From: Arthrobacter luteolus NBRC 107841
GTDB lineage: Bacteria; Actinomycetota; Actinomycetes; Actinomycetales; Micrococcaceae
DNA: 64,000 nucleotides
Direction: 5' to 3'
NCBI RefSeq assembly: GCF_001552075.1
Contig: NZ_BCQM01000001.1
Span: forward strand, 496,001-560,000
The position numbers and the translations under genes are program-made. This document shows, piece after piece, positions 1-9,098 of this stretch (positions are counted from its first letter, which is position 1; each line of letters begins with the position of its first letter). The notes beneath the pieces were generated by a model. It saw only the letters and a program-made list of their open reading frames with translations. It was not told the DNA's origin and did no database searches.

Positions 1-531
1 TACGAGGCTGGTGACCTGGCTACCTGGCCGCTGATCGTCGTCCGGCATGCGAAAGCCAAGCCCCGGTCCTCCTGGGCCCGGGCCGAGGGCGAACGTCCGC
101 TCGCAGCCACCGGCCAGCGCCAGGCCAAGGCGGTGGCCCGCCTGCTGGTGGCCTGGAGCCCGGACCGGGTGGCCACGAGCCCCTGGCTCCGCTGCGTCCA
201 GACCATGGGCCCCTACGTAAATGCGCGCAAGCCGAAGTTCAAGACAGTGGACGCCCTGACCGAGCACAGCGCCAAACGCAAGCCCGGCAAGGCCCGCGCC
301 GCCGTCGACAGTCTGTTTGAGAAAGCCAAACCGGTGGCGCTGTGCACCCACCGGCCGGTCCTGCCCCTGGTTTTCGAAGTCCTGTCAGCGCACATGGCGG
401 ACGCGATGTCAGCCCGGCTTCCGGACAAGGATCCGTATCTGGTTCCAGGCGAGGCCGTAATCTGCCATGTCAGCCGGCGCAATCCGCGGCGGATCGTCTC
501 ACTGGAGCGGTACCGGCCCTTCGATGACTAG
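1..531 (+). CDS. Histidine phosphatase domain, C-terminal part of a MutT1-like NUDIX hydrolase (5' end outside window)
   Basis: The reading frame is open from the first base, so the start lies upstream of the window. The visible 176 residues hold the SixA-type catalytic motif RHAKA (residues 15-19) and a second histidine in the segment CTHRPVLP. In actinobacteria this domain is usually the C-terminal half of a two-domain protein whose N-terminal NUDIX domain hydrolyses oxidised or diadenosine nucleotides (mycobacterial MutT1 type). The visible start, just ahead of the RHA motif, is where the domain linker would lie. The NUDIX half is not visible, so a stand-alone phosphatase remains possible. 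Confidence 0.75.
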   Translation, partial: YEAGDLATWPLIVVRHAKAKPRSSWARAEGERPLAATGQRQAKAVARLLVAWSPDRVATSPWLRCVQTMGPYVNARKPKFKTVDALTEHSAKRKPGKARAAVDSLFEKAKPVALCTHRPVLPLVFEVLSAHMADAMSARLPDKDPYLVPGEAVICHVSRRNPRRIVSLERYRPFDD

Positions 532-564
532 GGCTGCGGCGGCTGGGGAAACCCACAGGAGTGC

Positions 565-628
565 TTAGCCTAGCCTTGGCGAGCTAAGCCTATCCGTCCT
601 TTTCTGCGCAGGTCAGCACGCATATTGT
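565..628 (+). promoter_or_regulatory. Promoter region of the ferritin gene; possible leaderless -10 and weak iron-box-like repeat
   Basis: An imperfect inverted repeat with outer arms TTAGC and GCTAA lies at 565-587. It matches only part of the DtxR/IdeR consensus, so its role is speculative. TATTGT at 623-628 sits 7 bases before the ATG at 636 and no Shine-Dalgarno sequence is present, which fits a leaderless transcript. Confidence 0.3.
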
Positions 629-635
629 TAGCGTC

Positions 636-1160
636 ATGAGCAAATTCACTGAACTCCTTGAAGCCCAGATCGGTAACGAATTCAATGCCTCGCAGCAGTA
701 CGTGGCCATGGCCGTGTACTTTGACGGCGAGGACCTCCCGCAGCTGGCCCGCCACTTCTACGCGCAGTCAGTGGAAGAGCGGAACCACGCGATGATGCTG
801 GTCCAGTACATGCTGGACCGGGACCTGCCCGTCCGGATTCCCGGGATTGAGCCGGTCAAGAACGATTTCACCGATGTGGTGGAGCCGATTTCCCTGGCCC
901 TGGCCCAGGAAAAGCAGGTGACCTCCCAGATCGAGGCGCTGTTCGCGGCGGCCCGCACGGAAGGCGACGCCCTCGGCGAGCAGTTCATGCTGTGGTTCCT
1001 CAAGGAGCAGGTGGAGGAAGTCGCTTCCATGAGCACGCTGCTTGCCGTGGCCCGCCGGGCGGACAACCTGTTCGATCTGGAGAACTTCATGGCCCGCGAG
1101 CGCGTAGGCGACGGCGGCGACGACGCCGGTGCCCCCGAGGCCGCCGGCGGCGCTCTCTAA
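636..1160 (+). CDS. Non-haem ferritin (iron storage)
   Basis: A 174-residue four-helix ferritin that oxidises Fe(II) and stores ferric iron in a cytosolic 24-mer shell. The ferroxidase ligands can be read in order: E15, E48 and H51 in the EERNH segment, E92 and Q125. The length matches bacterial Ftn plus a short glycine/alanine-rich tail. No haem-binding methionine typical of bacterioferritin is evident at the usual place. The gene stands alone between the MutT1-like gene and the thyA operon. The start is the ATG just after a -10-like TATTGT, with no ribosome-binding site. Confidence 0.9.
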   Translation: MSKFTELLEAQIGNEFNASQQYVAMAVYFDGEDLPQLARHFYAQSVEERNHAMMLVQYMLDRDLPVRIPGIEPVKNDFTDVVEPISLALAQEKQVTSQIEALFAAARTEGDALGEQFMLWFLKEQVEEVASMSTLLAVARRADNLFDLENFMARERVGDGGDDAGAPEAAGGAL

Positions 1161-1177
1161 GGGTTGCCCTCAAACCC

Positions 1178-1234
1178 TTGACCCCCGGAGTTATGTATCA
1201 AATACTCGGTACATTCGATTCATAGCTCCGGGGG
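1178..1234 (+). promoter_or_regulatory. Promoter and candidate GntR operator of the membrane protein-gntR-thyA-folA-asd operon
   Basis: TTGACC at 1178-1183 and AATACT at 1201-1206 are separated by 17 bases, a good sigma-70-type spacing. The -10 overlaps two repeats: GTAT-CAA-ATAC at 1195-1205, and ATGTA/TACAT arms at 1193-1197 and 1210-1214. A 9-base inverted repeat (CCCCCGGAG at 1182-1190, CTCCGGGGG at 1226-1234) could fold the leader; its right arm contains the Shine-Dalgarno sequence of the 1241 gene. Autorepression by the GntR protein encoded at 3001 is an inference. Confidence 0.5.
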
Positions 1235-1240
1235 ATCCTT

Positions 1241-3004
1241 ATGGCAGCGGTTGTCCTATCCACACTCGGCACCCTGCTGTTCTGGGCGGTTGTCCTCACC
1301 CTGATGGTGCTGTCCGTCCGGCCCAAGCCGGGAACGGACGCCCGGACCGTCACTGAGGCCGCGCAAAAGTACGCCCGGCGGATCGGGATCGTTGCTTTGG
1401 CAACGGCTATGTGGCTCCCCGGTGTCCTGCGGCCCGCGCTCGTGGAAGTGAGCGGGGACCTGTGGTGGAACGGCCACTTCAGCATCCCCGCCGCGCTCCT
1501 GCAGCTGGGGCCGCCCACAGTCTTCGCACTCGCAGTCCTCGCCGTCGGTGAACTGACCTGGCCGCGGCCGCGTGGCGCTGTCCGCACCGCCGTCCTCCGG
1601 CACCGCAGCCTGCGCACGCTCGTGCCAAGGTATATGGCCTGCGTTGCCCTGATCTTCCTGGTCCTGGATCTGCTGCTCCTCGGGACCGTGCTTCAACGCG
1701 ATCCGTTCTCGCCACCAGCCATGGCACTGCTGTTCGGGTGGCTGCCCTGGCTCCTGCTGACGGCCGGAGCCACGGCGGGAATCCTCAAACTCATCTCTGT
1801 GCGGCCCATGGTCCCAGGCACCACCGTGGAAGCGGACGCCGCACTGCGTCGGGCCTCGGCTCACCGGGTCCTGCGGGTGGCCGCCGCCCTCCTGATGTCA
1901 TTGAACACCTCCGGTGCCATCTTCCTCTCCAACTACCCCACACCGCCTGGGCTGAGCCAGACGGGGGATGTCCTGAGGATTATCAGCCTGCCCCTCTTCT
2001 ACGCCGGCCTGTTTGCCCTGCTGAAGCGCGCACCTCGGGTGCCGCTGCCCGAGGCTCCGGAGGACGAACCGCTGGGGCAAGCCGAAGCTCCCCCGCGGTC
2101 GCCGCTGGCGGTCAGGTCCCTTGCGGCGAGCCTGCGCCTCACCCTCGCCGGTCCCATCGCGGCCGCCGCAGCCGGATCGGTCCTATTCGCCCTGACCTGG
2201 CAGGACCGGGTCGGTGCGCTGCTGGCCGTGGCAGGCGGCGCGCTGGTGTTCCTGGTTCTGTCATTCTTCACGGATCGCTGGATTGCCCGGCGCACCGTGC
2301 GCCTCTGCAGCGGGAGCACCGGGAACATCGGGAACATCGGCGAGCTGGACCCGGAGGACCTGAATTTCCTCCGGCCGCCCCGCTGGCTGGGGTGGACCCC
2401 CACCGGTGCAGCCGCCGTCGTCCTGCTGATCCAGCTGGGCTCGGCGCTGATTGGTCCGTCGGTTGACCCGGCAGCCCGCGCCTATGCCGTGGATGCTGCC
2501 GCGAACGCATACGGCCCGCAAGGGACGAATCCCCCGGGCCTAACCATTGACACCATTGACATTGACCCGTTCTTTGACTGGCGCTTCGCCCTTTCCGCAG
2601 CCGTCCTGGTGCTGCTGCTGCCCGTGTTGACGGATTTCCTCTCCCGCCGGGTCCTGGAGCGTCCCGCTTTCCCGGAAGCAGACCGCACCGTGGACCTGCG
2701 CCTGCGCCGCGTGGCGCTCTTCCGGATCGCCCGGACCACAGCGGCTGCCAGTGTTGCGGCCGTGGGTGTCTCCATCTTCAACCTCTCGCTGCACAGCGCC
2801 TGGGCACACAGCTCATGGAACGGCATCGAACTCGAACCGCCGCTGACCTGGCTGGCACCGCTGGTCCAGCAGGCAGGCGCGGGGGCCTGGCTGTGGCTGC
2901 TGGCCGCGCTGGTCATTGCGCTGCGGCAGTTCGGCCCGTCCCACTTTCCGGACCTGCCGGGCTACGCCGACCGTGAGGACGTTCCTCCGGCCCTGCGGAC
3001 ATGA
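1241..3004 (+). CDS. Multi-pass membrane protein of unknown function
   Basis: A 587-residue protein with roughly 12 hydrophobic segments (for example near residues 2-24, 82-104, 131-182, 303-343, 386-405, 448-466 and 545-570) joined by short arginine-rich loops. I do not recognise the family. Its stop codon overlaps the start of the GntR regulator by ATGA, so the two are translationally coupled. YtrA-type GntR genes are often coupled to membrane transport genes, which suggests a regulated envelope function. No ATP-binding motif is present. The GGGGGATC sequence before the ATG supports the start. Confidence 0.75.
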   Translation: MAAVVLSTLGTLLFWAVVLTLMVLSVRPKPGTDARTVTEAAQKYARRIGIVALATAMWLPGVLRPALVEVSGDLWWNGHFSIPAALLQLGPPTVFALAVLAVGELTWPRPRGAVRTAVLRHRSLRTLVPRYMACVALIFLVLDLLLLGTVLQRDPFSPPAMALLFGWLPWLLLTAGATAGILKLISVRPMVPGTTVEADAALRRASAHRVLRVAAALLMSLNTSGAIFLSNYPTPPGLSQTGDVLRIISLPLFYAGLFALLKRAPRVPLPEAPEDEPLGQAEAPPRSPLAVRSLAASLRLTLAGPIAAAAAGSVLFALTWQDRVGALLAVAGGALVFLVLSFFTDRWIARRTVRLCSGSTGNIGNIGELDPEDLNFLRPPRWLGWTPTGAAAVVLLIQLGSALIGPSVDPAARAYAVDAAANAYGPQGTNPPGLTIDTIDIDPFFDWRFALSAAVLVLLLPVLTDFLSRRVLERPAFPEADRTVDLRLRRVALFRIARTTAAASVAAVGVSIFNLSLHSAWAHSSWNGIELEPPLTWLAPLVQQAGAGAWLWLLAALVIALRQFGPSHFPDLPGYADREDVPPALRT

Positions 3005-3423
3005 GCGCAGAGATCAGTGTGGATCTGGAGTCTCCAGTTCCTCCGTATGAGCAGATCCGCGGTCAGGTCAGCGCGCTGGCTGCTTCCGGCGTCCTCTCCC
3101 CCGGCGACCGGCTGCCCACCATCCGGATGCTGGCCGCGGACCTCGGCGTCGCGCCGGGCACCGTGGCCAGGGCCTACAAGGAGCTCGAAGCCGAAGGCAC
3201 CGTCACCGCCATGCGCCGGCGCGGCACGGTCATCGCCCCGCGGCCGCCGGGAACACGGTCCGTGCAGGCCACGCCGCCGGAGCTCACCGCCGCCGTCGAG
3301 AACCTCCTCACACTCGCCCGCCGGCACGGCATCAGCGGCCCCGCACTGCTTCAGCTGCTGGGGACTGCATTGCGCTCTGTGCCCGGGGATCATCAACGCA
3401 CGCCCACTACACTGGAGCAGTGA
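3001..3423 (+). CDS. GntR-family transcriptional regulator, YtrA-like
   Basis: A 140-residue protein with a winged-helix domain at about residues 10-78, including [26 protein letters not shown] and [14 protein letters not shown], typical of GntR N-termini. The C-terminal part is only about 60 residues, too short for a FadR or UbiC ligand domain, which places it in the short YtrA group. It overlaps the upstream membrane-protein gene by ATGA and the downstream thyA by GTGA. It is therefore wedged inside a thymidylate/folate operon and probably controls the operon promoter near 1200. Confidence 0.85.
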   Translation: MSAEISVDLESPVPPYEQIRGQVSALAASGVLSPGDRLPTIRMLAADLGVAPGTVARAYKELEAEGTVTAMRRRGTVIAPRPPGTRSVQATPPELTAAVENLLTLARRHGISGPALLQLLGTALRSVPGDHQRTPTTLEQ

Positions 3424-4226
3424 CCACCATTCCCACACCGTACGAAGACCTGCTCCGCGACGTCCTGGCGAACGGGACCCAAAAGTCCGACCGCACCGGC
3501 ACCGGCACCCGCAGCGTTTTCGGCCGGCAGATGCGCTTTGACCTCAGCACGTCCTTTCCGCTGATCACCACCAAGCGGGTGCATTTCAAGTCCGTGGCGC
3601 TGGAACTGCTGTGGTTCCTGCGCGGGGATTCGAATGTCCGCTGGCTGCAGGAACGCGGCGTCAGCATCTGGAACGAGTGGGCGGACGACGACGGCGAGCT
3701 GGGCCCGGTCTACGGTGTCCAGTGGCGCTCCTGGCCCACTCCGGACGGCGGGCAGATCGACCAGATCGAGAAGCTCATTAACGGGCTGAAGACGAACCCC
3801 GATTCACGCCGGCACATCGTCACCGCCTGGAATCCGGCAGAAGTGGAGAACATGGCCCTGCCGCCGTGCCACGCGATGTTCCAGTTCTATGTCGCGGACG
3901 GAAAACTCTCCTGCCAGCTCTACCAGCGCTCCGCGGACACGTTCCTGGGCGTCCCCTTCAACATTGCTTCCTACGCCCTGCTGACCCTGATGGTGGCGCA
4001 GCAGGTGGGCCTGGAGCCCGGTGAGTTTGTCTGGACCGGCGGCGATGTCCACATCTACGACAACCACATGGACCAGGTCACCGAACAGCTGTCCCGCGAG
4101 CCGTTCCCGTATCCTCAGCTGCGGCTGCGGCGGAAGCCGGCCAGCATCTTCGACTATGAGCTTGAGGACTTCGAGGTCCTGGATTACCAGCACCACCCCG
4201 GTATCAAAGCACCTATCGCCGTGTGA
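3420..4226 (+). CDS. thyA: Thymidylate synthase
   Basis: Converts dUMP and methylene-tetrahydrofolate to dTMP and dihydrofolate. The 268 residues show the family hallmarks: N-terminal RTGTGT loop, [16 protein letters not shown], catalytic Cys150 in [11 protein letters not shown], and the [18 protein letters not shown] segment. The length equals that of the E. coli type. The GTG start overlaps the TGA of the GntR gene (GTGA) with GGAG upstream, so translation is coupled. It is followed after 13 bases by folA, which recycles the dihydrofolate it makes. Confidence 0.97.
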   Translation: MTTIPTPYEDLLRDVLANGTQKSDRTGTGTRSVFGRQMRFDLSTSFPLITTKRVHFKSVALELLWFLRGDSNVRWLQERGVSIWNEWADDDGELGPVYGVQWRSWPTPDGGQIDQIEKLINGLKTNPDSRRHIVTAWNPAEVENMALPPCHAMFQFYVADGKLSCQLYQRSADTFLGVPFNIASYALLTLMVAQQVGLEPGEFVWTGGDVHIYDNHMDQVTEQLSREPFPYPQLRLRRKPASIFDYELEDFEVLDYQHHPGIKAPIAV

Positions 4227-4239
4227 AAGGGCATTCGCC

Positions 4240-4917
4240 TTGAATGAGAAGAACAAGTCCGCTGCTTCCACCCGCTACTACCCTGCCGGCGATCCGGGGA
4301 AGCCTGGACTGGAGCTCGATGAGGCCCTGGCTGCCCGCGGGTTCGGCACAACGGGCGTGCCGCTGGTCGGGATGATCTGGGCTCAGACGGGCGACGGCGT
4401 GATCGGCAAGGACGGCGGGATGCCCTGGCACCTGCCGGAGGACCTGGCCCATTTCAAGGCCAGCACCCAGGGACATCCGGTGATCATGGGCCGGCGCACC
4501 TGGGAATCCTTCCCCGAGGCTTACCGGCCGCTGCCCGGCCGCACCAACATCGTGATCTCCTCCCGCCCGGGACTGGCAGCCGAGCTCGGCCCCCAGGGCG
4601 CCGTCGTCGTCCCCTCCCTGGAAGCCTCCCTGGAAGCTGCGGAGGGCAGCGAAGGCAGCAGCCAGATCTGGATCGTGGGCGGGTCCCAGCTGTACGCCGC
4701 AGCTGAACCGCTGGCTGATGTTGCAATCGTCACGGTGATCAACACGGAGACCGAGGGGGACAGCTATGCGCCCCGGCTGGGACCGGACTGGACCTTTACC
4801 GCCGTCAGCCCTGCCCAGGACTGGTATACCTCCGCCAACGGGCTGCAGTACCGCATTGCCCTGTGGACCCGGAACCGCGGCGTAACCGATCAGGACAGCG
4901 GCCAGCCACTGGCCTAG
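4240..4917 (+). CDS. folA: Dihydrofolate reductase
   Basis: Reduces dihydrofolate to tetrahydrofolate with NADPH. Core motifs are present: [20 protein letters not shown] with the substrate-binding PEDLAHFK, the [13 protein letters not shown] motif, and IVGGSQLY. The chosen TTG start at 4240 has AAAGG upstream and gives 225 residues, including about 40 ahead of the catalytic core. An alternative GTG at 4357 would give a 186-residue enzyme closer to usual DHFR length. The gene lies directly downstream of thyA and ends 10 bases before asd. Confidence 0.92.
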   Translation: MNEKNKSAASTRYYPAGDPGKPGLELDEALAARGFGTTGVPLVGMIWAQTGDGVIGKDGGMPWHLPEDLAHFKASTQGHPVIMGRRTWESFPEAYRPLPGRTNIVISSRPGLAAELGPQGAVVVPSLEASLEAAEGSEGSSQIWIVGGSQLYAAAEPLADVAIVTVINTETEGDSYAPRLGPDWTFTAVSPAQDWYTSANGLQYRIALWTRNRGVTDQDSGQPLA

Positions 4918-4927
4918 ACTGATTCCC

Positions 4928-6073
4928 ATGACATCAGCAGCTACCTCTGTTCCCACCGCGGGCTTCGTCGGCTGGCGGGGCATGGTCGGTTCCGTCCTTA
5001 TGCAGCGCATGCAGGATGAAGGCGATTTCGACCTGATCAACCCCGTCTTCTTCTCCACCTCGAACGCGGGCGGCCAGGCACCGGCCTTCGCCCAGGGTGC
5101 CGGCACCCTGGAAGACGCGTACGACATTGAGACTTTGGCCAAGCTGCCGATTATCGTCACCACCCAGGGCGGCGACTACACCGCCGAGGTCTACCCCAAG
5201 CTGCGCGACGCCGGCTGGGACGGCCTGTGGATCGATGCCGCCTCCACGCTGCGCATGGATGACAGTGCGATCATCGTGCTGGATCCGGTCAACCGCGACG
5301 TCATCGACGCCGGGCTGGCCCGGGGCGTAAAGAACTTCGTGGGCGGCAACTGCACCGTGTCCTGCATGCTGATGGGCCTGGGCGGGCTGTTCCGCAACGG
5401 GCTCGTTGAGTGGGGCACCTCCATGACCTACCAGGCAGCCTCCGGCGGCGGCGCCCGCCATATGCGTGAACTGCTGAACCAGTTCGGCACCCTGAACTCC
5501 GCCGTCGCGGCCAACCTGGCCGATCCGGCGTCGGCCATCCTGGAAATCGACCGCGCGGTCCTGGCCCAGCAGAAGGATCCGTCCATGGATGCTTCCCAGT
5601 TCGGGGTTCCGCTGGCCGGTTCCGTCATCCCCTGGATCGATGCTGACCTGGGCAACGGGCAGTCCAAGGAAGAGTGGAAGGGCGGAGCGGAGACCAACAA
5701 GATCCTCGGCCGCCATACCGCTGAAGCTGCCAGGATTCCGTTCGACGGTCTCTGCGTCCGCATCGGTGCCATGCGCTCCCACTCCCAGGCCCTGACCCTG
5801 AAGCTCACCGAAGACCTTTCCATCGGCGAGATTGAGCGGATCATCGACGCCGACAACGAGTGGGCAAAGGTGGTTCCGAACACCAAGGAAGCCACCATGG
5901 CGCAGCTGACCCCGGTAGCGGTCACTGGCACGCTGGACATTCCCGTGGGCCGGATCCGCAAGCTGGAAATGGGTCCGCAGTACATCAGCGCCTTCACCGT
6001 CGGCGACCAGCTTCTCTGGGGCGCGGCCGAGCCGCTGCGCCGGATGCTGCGCATCGCGACCGGAAACCTGTAG
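4928..6073 (+). CDS. asd: Aspartate-semialdehyde dehydrogenase, E. coli-like type
   Basis: Reduces aspartyl phosphate to aspartate semialdehyde, the branch point to lysine/diaminopimelate, methionine and threonine. The 381 residues begin with [17 protein letters not shown] and carry the catalytic Cys142 in [10 protein letters not shown], followed by [15 protein letters not shown] and a late RSHSQALT histidine. The sequence follows the gammaproteobacterial (E. coli) enzyme along its whole length rather than the shorter Gram-positive form. It is last in the thyA-folA-asd group. TAGACT lies 7 bases before the ATG, so an extra leaderless promoter is possible. A strong terminator follows. Confidence 0.95.
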   Translation: MTSAATSVPTAGFVGWRGMVGSVLMQRMQDEGDFDLINPVFFSTSNAGGQAPAFAQGAGTLEDAYDIETLAKLPIIVTTQGGDYTAEVYPKLRDAGWDGLWIDAASTLRMDDSAIIVLDPVNRDVIDAGLARGVKNFVGGNCTVSCMLMGLGGLFRNGLVEWGTSMTYQAASGGGARHMRELLNQFGTLNSAVAANLADPASAILEIDRAVLAQQKDPSMDASQFGVPLAGSVIPWIDADLGNGQSKEEWKGGAETNKILGRHTAEAARIPFDGLCVRIGAMRSHSQALTLKLTEDLSIGEIERIIDADNEWAKVVPNTKEATMAQLTPVAVTGTLDIPVGRIRKLEMGPQYISAFTVGDQLLWGAAEPLRRMLRIATGNL

Positions 6074-6088
6074 CCCCGCAAAACGCGA

Positions 6089-6124
6089 AAAGCGGCCGTT
6101 TGGAGTTCCAAACGGCCGCTTTTT
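6089..6124. terminator. Bidirectional rho-independent terminator between asd and the MFS gene
   Basis: A perfect 13-base stem (6091-6103 and 6108-6120) has a 4-base AGTT loop, with A-runs before and T-runs after it. It can end both the rightward asd operon and the leftward marR-MFS operon. Confidence 0.9.
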
Positions 6125-6143
6125 CGCTGTCCCGGGCCGGGCG

Positions 6144-7385
6144 TCAGTCTGCGCCGACGGCGGCAGCTTCCTCCGGCACGGTGTGCGGATCCGGGTCGCC
6201 GGCCTCCTGGCGGAGCAGCAGCAGCCCTGCGGCTAAGGCACAGCAGATGGCACCCACCCAGAACGGGGCCCGCAGGCCCAGCCACCCGGCCACGTGGCCC
6301 ACCAGCACGGCGGAAACTGCTCCGCCGAACCAGCGCAGGAAGTTGTAGCCGGCGCTGTTGACGGCGCGCGGGGCCGTTCCCGAACTCATGGCGGTACCGG
6401 TGAAGAGGGTGTTCAGGATGCCGGAGAAGATACCGGACACAATGATCCCGATGACCACAACGGTCTTGTTGCCCACGGCCATGGCGAGCAGGACCAGGGC
6501 GTAAATCAGCACGGCGAGGACGGCTCCTCCGCGTTCGCCGAACCACCGGGCCACCTTGGGGGCAAGCACCACGCCGGAGACTGCCACGCACAGGCCCCAG
6601 CCGAAGAAGACGAAGCCCACGTAGAAGGCGCCTTCCTCCAGGACGAAGGGCGCCCAGGCGATGATGGCGAAGAACGCCGCCGTGTAGAAGGCCGATCCCA
6701 GGGAGGTCAGGAGCAGGTTGCGGTTGCGCAGGGCCAGGAGCGGGTCGATGAGCCGGATCCGCTGACGCTCGGCCTTTCCCTTGTCCTTGGCCAGCATGGT
6801 GGCGCAGAGGATGACACCAACAGCCATCAGCACGGCGGTGCCGGCGAACGGACCGCGCCAGGAGATGGTGCCCAGTGCGGCACCCAGGAGCGGCCCGACG
6901 GCGAGTCCGACGCCGAGGGCGGCCTCATACAGCAGGATGGCGCCGGCCTGGCCGCCGGCCGCTGCGCCGACGATAACCGAGAGGGCCGTGGCGATGAAGA
7001 AGGCGTTACCCAGTCCCCAGAGGGCGCGGAGCCACACCAGCGCCTCGATGCTGTTCACCAGGGAGCAGGCTCCGGCGGCCAGCACAATCAGCACCAGGCC
7101 GGTGATGAGCGTCCGTTTGGCTCCGAACCGGTAGGACATCACGCCGGTCAGCAGCATGGCCACCACCTGGACGCCCAGGTAGGAGCCGAAGAGCAGCGTG
7201 GTTTCTGTGGGCGACGCTCCCAGTTCTTCCGTGATGGTGTTGAGGATGGGATCAACCAGTCCGATGCCCATAAAAGCGATCACGGCGGCAAAGGCAGTAA
7301 CCCACACCGTTTTCGGCTGCCCCCGCAGCGCATCCGTAAGCCGCGGATGTGCCGGATGGGGTTCAGTGGCTGCGGCTTTGCTCAT
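6144..7385 (-). CDS. MFS efflux transporter
   Basis: A 413-residue major facilitator with 12 predicted membrane segments, an N-terminal GLVDPILNTI motif-D-like stretch in the first helix pair, and a YRFGAKR loop at the motif A position. The family exports drugs or metabolites by proton antiport. The gene lies 27 bases downstream of a MarR regulator on the same strand, the classic layout of an inducible multidrug pump. Substrate cannot be told from sequence. Confidence 0.85.
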   Translation of the reverse strand: MSKAAATEPHPAHPRLTDALRGQPKTVWVTAFAAVIAFMGIGLVDPILNTITEELGASPTETTLLFGSYLGVQVVAMLLTGVMSYRFGAKRTLITGLVLIVLAAGACSLVNSIEALVWLRALWGLGNAFFIATALSVIVGAAAGGQAGAILLYEAALGVGLAVGPLLGAALGTISWRGPFAGTAVLMAVGVILCATMLAKDKGKAERQRIRLIDPLLALRNRNLLLTSLGSAFYTAAFFAIIAWAPFVLEEGAFYVGFVFFGWGLCVAVSGVVLAPKVARWFGERGGAVLAVLIYALVLLAMAVGNKTVVVIGIIVSGIFSGILNTLFTGTAMSSGTAPRAVNSAGYNFLRWFGGAVSAVLVGHVAGWLGLRAPFWVGAICCALAAGLLLLRQEAGDPDPHTVPEEAAAVGAD

Positions 7386-7412
7386 ATGCTTGTTTGCCTT
7401 TCCGGTTGCGTG

Positions 7413-7898
7413 TTAGTTCTCTTCGTCATCCGCGGGCACGGCTCCGGCCCGGTCCCCTGCGGGCCCCGTCCCCAGCGCCAGCAGGCGCCCTATGGCCGGA
7501 ACCGCACTCTCCAGCAGCCTGCGGTCTGCCTCGGGCAGGCGCTCGAGCAGCAAAGCGAAGGCCTGGTTCCGCCGGGTCACCAGCTCCTGCACCTGCTTCC
7601 GGCCCTTCCCGGTCAGATCAATGACGACCGCCCTGCGGTCCGCAGGGTCCGCCCGGCGCTCGACCAGGTCCAGTTTGACCAGGCCGTTGACCACCGACGT
7701 GGCGGACGGGAGCTGAACGCCTTCCAGCGCTGCCAGCTCGCCCATCCGCAGGGGGCCACGGTCCACCAGAGTGGTCATCGTGGAGGACTGCGACGCCGTC
7801 AGGTCCCACCCCGGAAGACGCCGGCGGCTCAGATGGTAGAGCCGGGGCAGCATCGGGCGCAGCTGCCGGGATAGTTCGAGGGAATCATCGAAGCTCAT
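7413..7898 (-). CDS. MarR-family regulator of the adjacent MFS pump
   Basis: A 161-residue winged-helix protein. The recognition region lies near residues 35-95 (SQSSTMTTLVDRGPLRMGELAALEG onward, then the wing ADPADRRAVVIDLT with the family DRR signature). It probably represses itself and the MFS gene and releases DNA on binding a ligand. A perfect inverted repeat lies immediately ahead of its start codon over the presumed -10 box. Translation may be leaderless, because TAGACT lies 8 bases before the ATG and no Shine-Dalgarno sequence is visible. Confidence 0.88.
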   Translation of the reverse strand: MSFDDSLELSRQLRPMLPRLYHLSRRRLPGWDLTASQSSTMTTLVDRGPLRMGELAALEGVQLPSATSVVNGLVKLDLVERRADPADRRAVVIDLTGKGRKQVQELVTRRNQAFALLLERLPEADRRLLESAVPAIGRLLALGTGPAGDRAGAVPADDEEN

Positions 7899-7899
7899 G

Positions 7900-7914
7900 G
7901 TTAGAAAGTCTAAC
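7900..7914 (-). promoter_or_regulatory. MarR operator overlapping the -10 region
   Basis: GTTAGA-AAG-TCTAAC is a perfect inverted repeat with 6-base arms, 1-2 bases upstream of the marR start codon. It contains the candidate -10 box TAGACT on the minus strand, so binding would block transcription of marR and the MFS gene. Confidence 0.6.
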
Positions 7915-7967
7915 TATTCAAGAGCCGAAGTTTAAATCAGTGCGGAGTCCATGCCCCCTGCGGCAGC

Positions 7968-8003
7968 AAAAAAGCGGCCGCCCGGAGATCCGGACGGCCG
8001 CTT
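7968..8003 (-). terminator. Terminator of the murB operon
   Basis: Stem 7972-7985 pairs with 7990-8003 (one mismatch, loop AGAT) and is followed on the minus strand by a run of six T residues. It lies 13 bases past the murB stop. Confidence 0.85.
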
Positions 8004-8015
8004 ACAGCAGGTGGT

Positions 8016-9098
8016 TTACAGGGAGCAGTTGATCAGCAGCGGCTCCGGCTGCAGCCGGATACCAAACGCCTGTTCGACGCCGTCGGCCACCGCACGGGCG
8101 ATCGCCAGCAGGTCCTGTGCCGACGCATCGCCGCGGTTGGTCACGGCGAGGGTGTGCTTAGCGGACAGGGAAGCCCGGCCGCCGGCGATCCCACTCCCCG
8201 GGTTTCCGGGCAGTCCGAAACCTTTGCCGAAGCCCGCATGCTCGATCAGCCAGGCGGCACTGAGTTTAACCATGCCCGGTTCGGCAACCGGGTAGCGCGG
8301 CGCCTCGGCGGGGAGCCTGTCCGCGTCCGGAGCCGGAAGGATGGGGTTGGTGAAGAAGGAACCGGTGCTGTGGGTATCGGGATCGGCAGGGTTCAGGACC
8401 ATGCCCTTGCCGGCTCGCAGTCTAAGCACTTCGCGGCGGACATCCGTGGCGTCGGCGCTGTCTCCAACTTCCACACCGAGCGCCCGGGCCAGCTCGGCGT
8501 AGCGGATCGGTGCACTGGCTGTGCCTTGGGTGAGAGAGAACTCCACGCTCAGCACAACATAGCGGGGCGAACCGTTGACGGTGGTGCGTTTCAGGAGGGA
8601 ATCGCGGTAACCGAATTCCAGTTCCGCGGCGCCGAAGCGGCGCAGCTGCCGGGTTTCGCGGTCCCAGGTCTGCACGGAGACGATGCTGTGGGAAACGTCG
8701 GCTCCGTAGGCACCCACGTTCTGCACCGGCGTCGCTCCGGCCAGGCCCGGGATGCCGGAGAGAGCTTCCAGCCCGGAATACCCCTCGGCCACGGTGTGGG
8801 CGACGAGCTCATCCCAGGGATGGCCAGCCTGGGCTTCGACGACTGCGGTGCCGCCCTTGCCGTTCCGGATGGTTACTCCGCGGTTCCCGACATGCACTAC
8901 TGCACCGTCAAAGCCGGTGTCGGAAATCAGCAGGTTGGATCCTCCACCCACCAGCAGAAGCGGTTCGGACGCCTCGTCCGCCGCCCGGACCATACCGATG
9001 AGCTCATCCGGCGTTTCGGCCAACAGATAGCGCCGCGCGGGTCCGCCCACGCGGGATGTAGTCAGTGATGCCAGCTGCATCGAGGTCAGTGCGCTCAC
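8016..9098 (-). CDS. murB: UDP-N-acetylenolpyruvoylglucosamine reductase
   Basis: FAD enzyme that completes UDP-N-acetylmuramate synthesis for peptidoglycan. FAD-binding GGGSNLLISD, the segment GIPGLAGATPVQNVGAYG, the catalytic serine region TGSFFTNP and the C-terminal glutamate in QPEPLLIN are all present in 360 residues. The GTG start at 9098 overlaps the TGA of the upstream dehydratase gene as GTGA. The open frame continues upstream but is low-complexity arginine-rich sequence antisense in character to the real hadB gene, so it was not included. Confidence 0.94.
   Translation of the reverse strand: MSALTSMQLASLTTSRVGGPARRYLLAETPDELIGMVRAADEASEPLLLVGGGSNLLISDTGFDGAVVHVGNRGVTIRNGKGGTAVVEAQAGHPWDELVAHTVAEGYSGLEALSGIPGLAGATPVQNVGAYGADVSHSIVSVQTWDRETRQLRRFGAAELEFGYRDSLLKRTTVNGSPRYVVLSVEFSLTQGTASAPIRYAELARALGVEVGDSADATDVRREVLRLRAGKGMVLNPADPDTHSTGSFFTNPILPAPDADRLPAEAPRYPVAEPGMVKLSAAWLIEHAGFGKGFGLPGNPGSGIAGGRASLSAKHTLAVTNRGDASAQDLLAIARAVADGVEQAFGIRLQPEPLLINCSL

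Noticed and set aside
565-587. Strong IdeR/DtxR iron box upstream of ferritin
   Set aside because: Only about 11 of 19 positions agree with the consensus, so it is kept only as a weak possibility within the promoter entry.
6294-7874. 526-codon plus-strand frame opposite the MFS and marR genes
   Set aside because: It spans two real minus-strand genes, is rich in Gly, Gln, His and Glu in the way of antisense frames, and lacks any domain.
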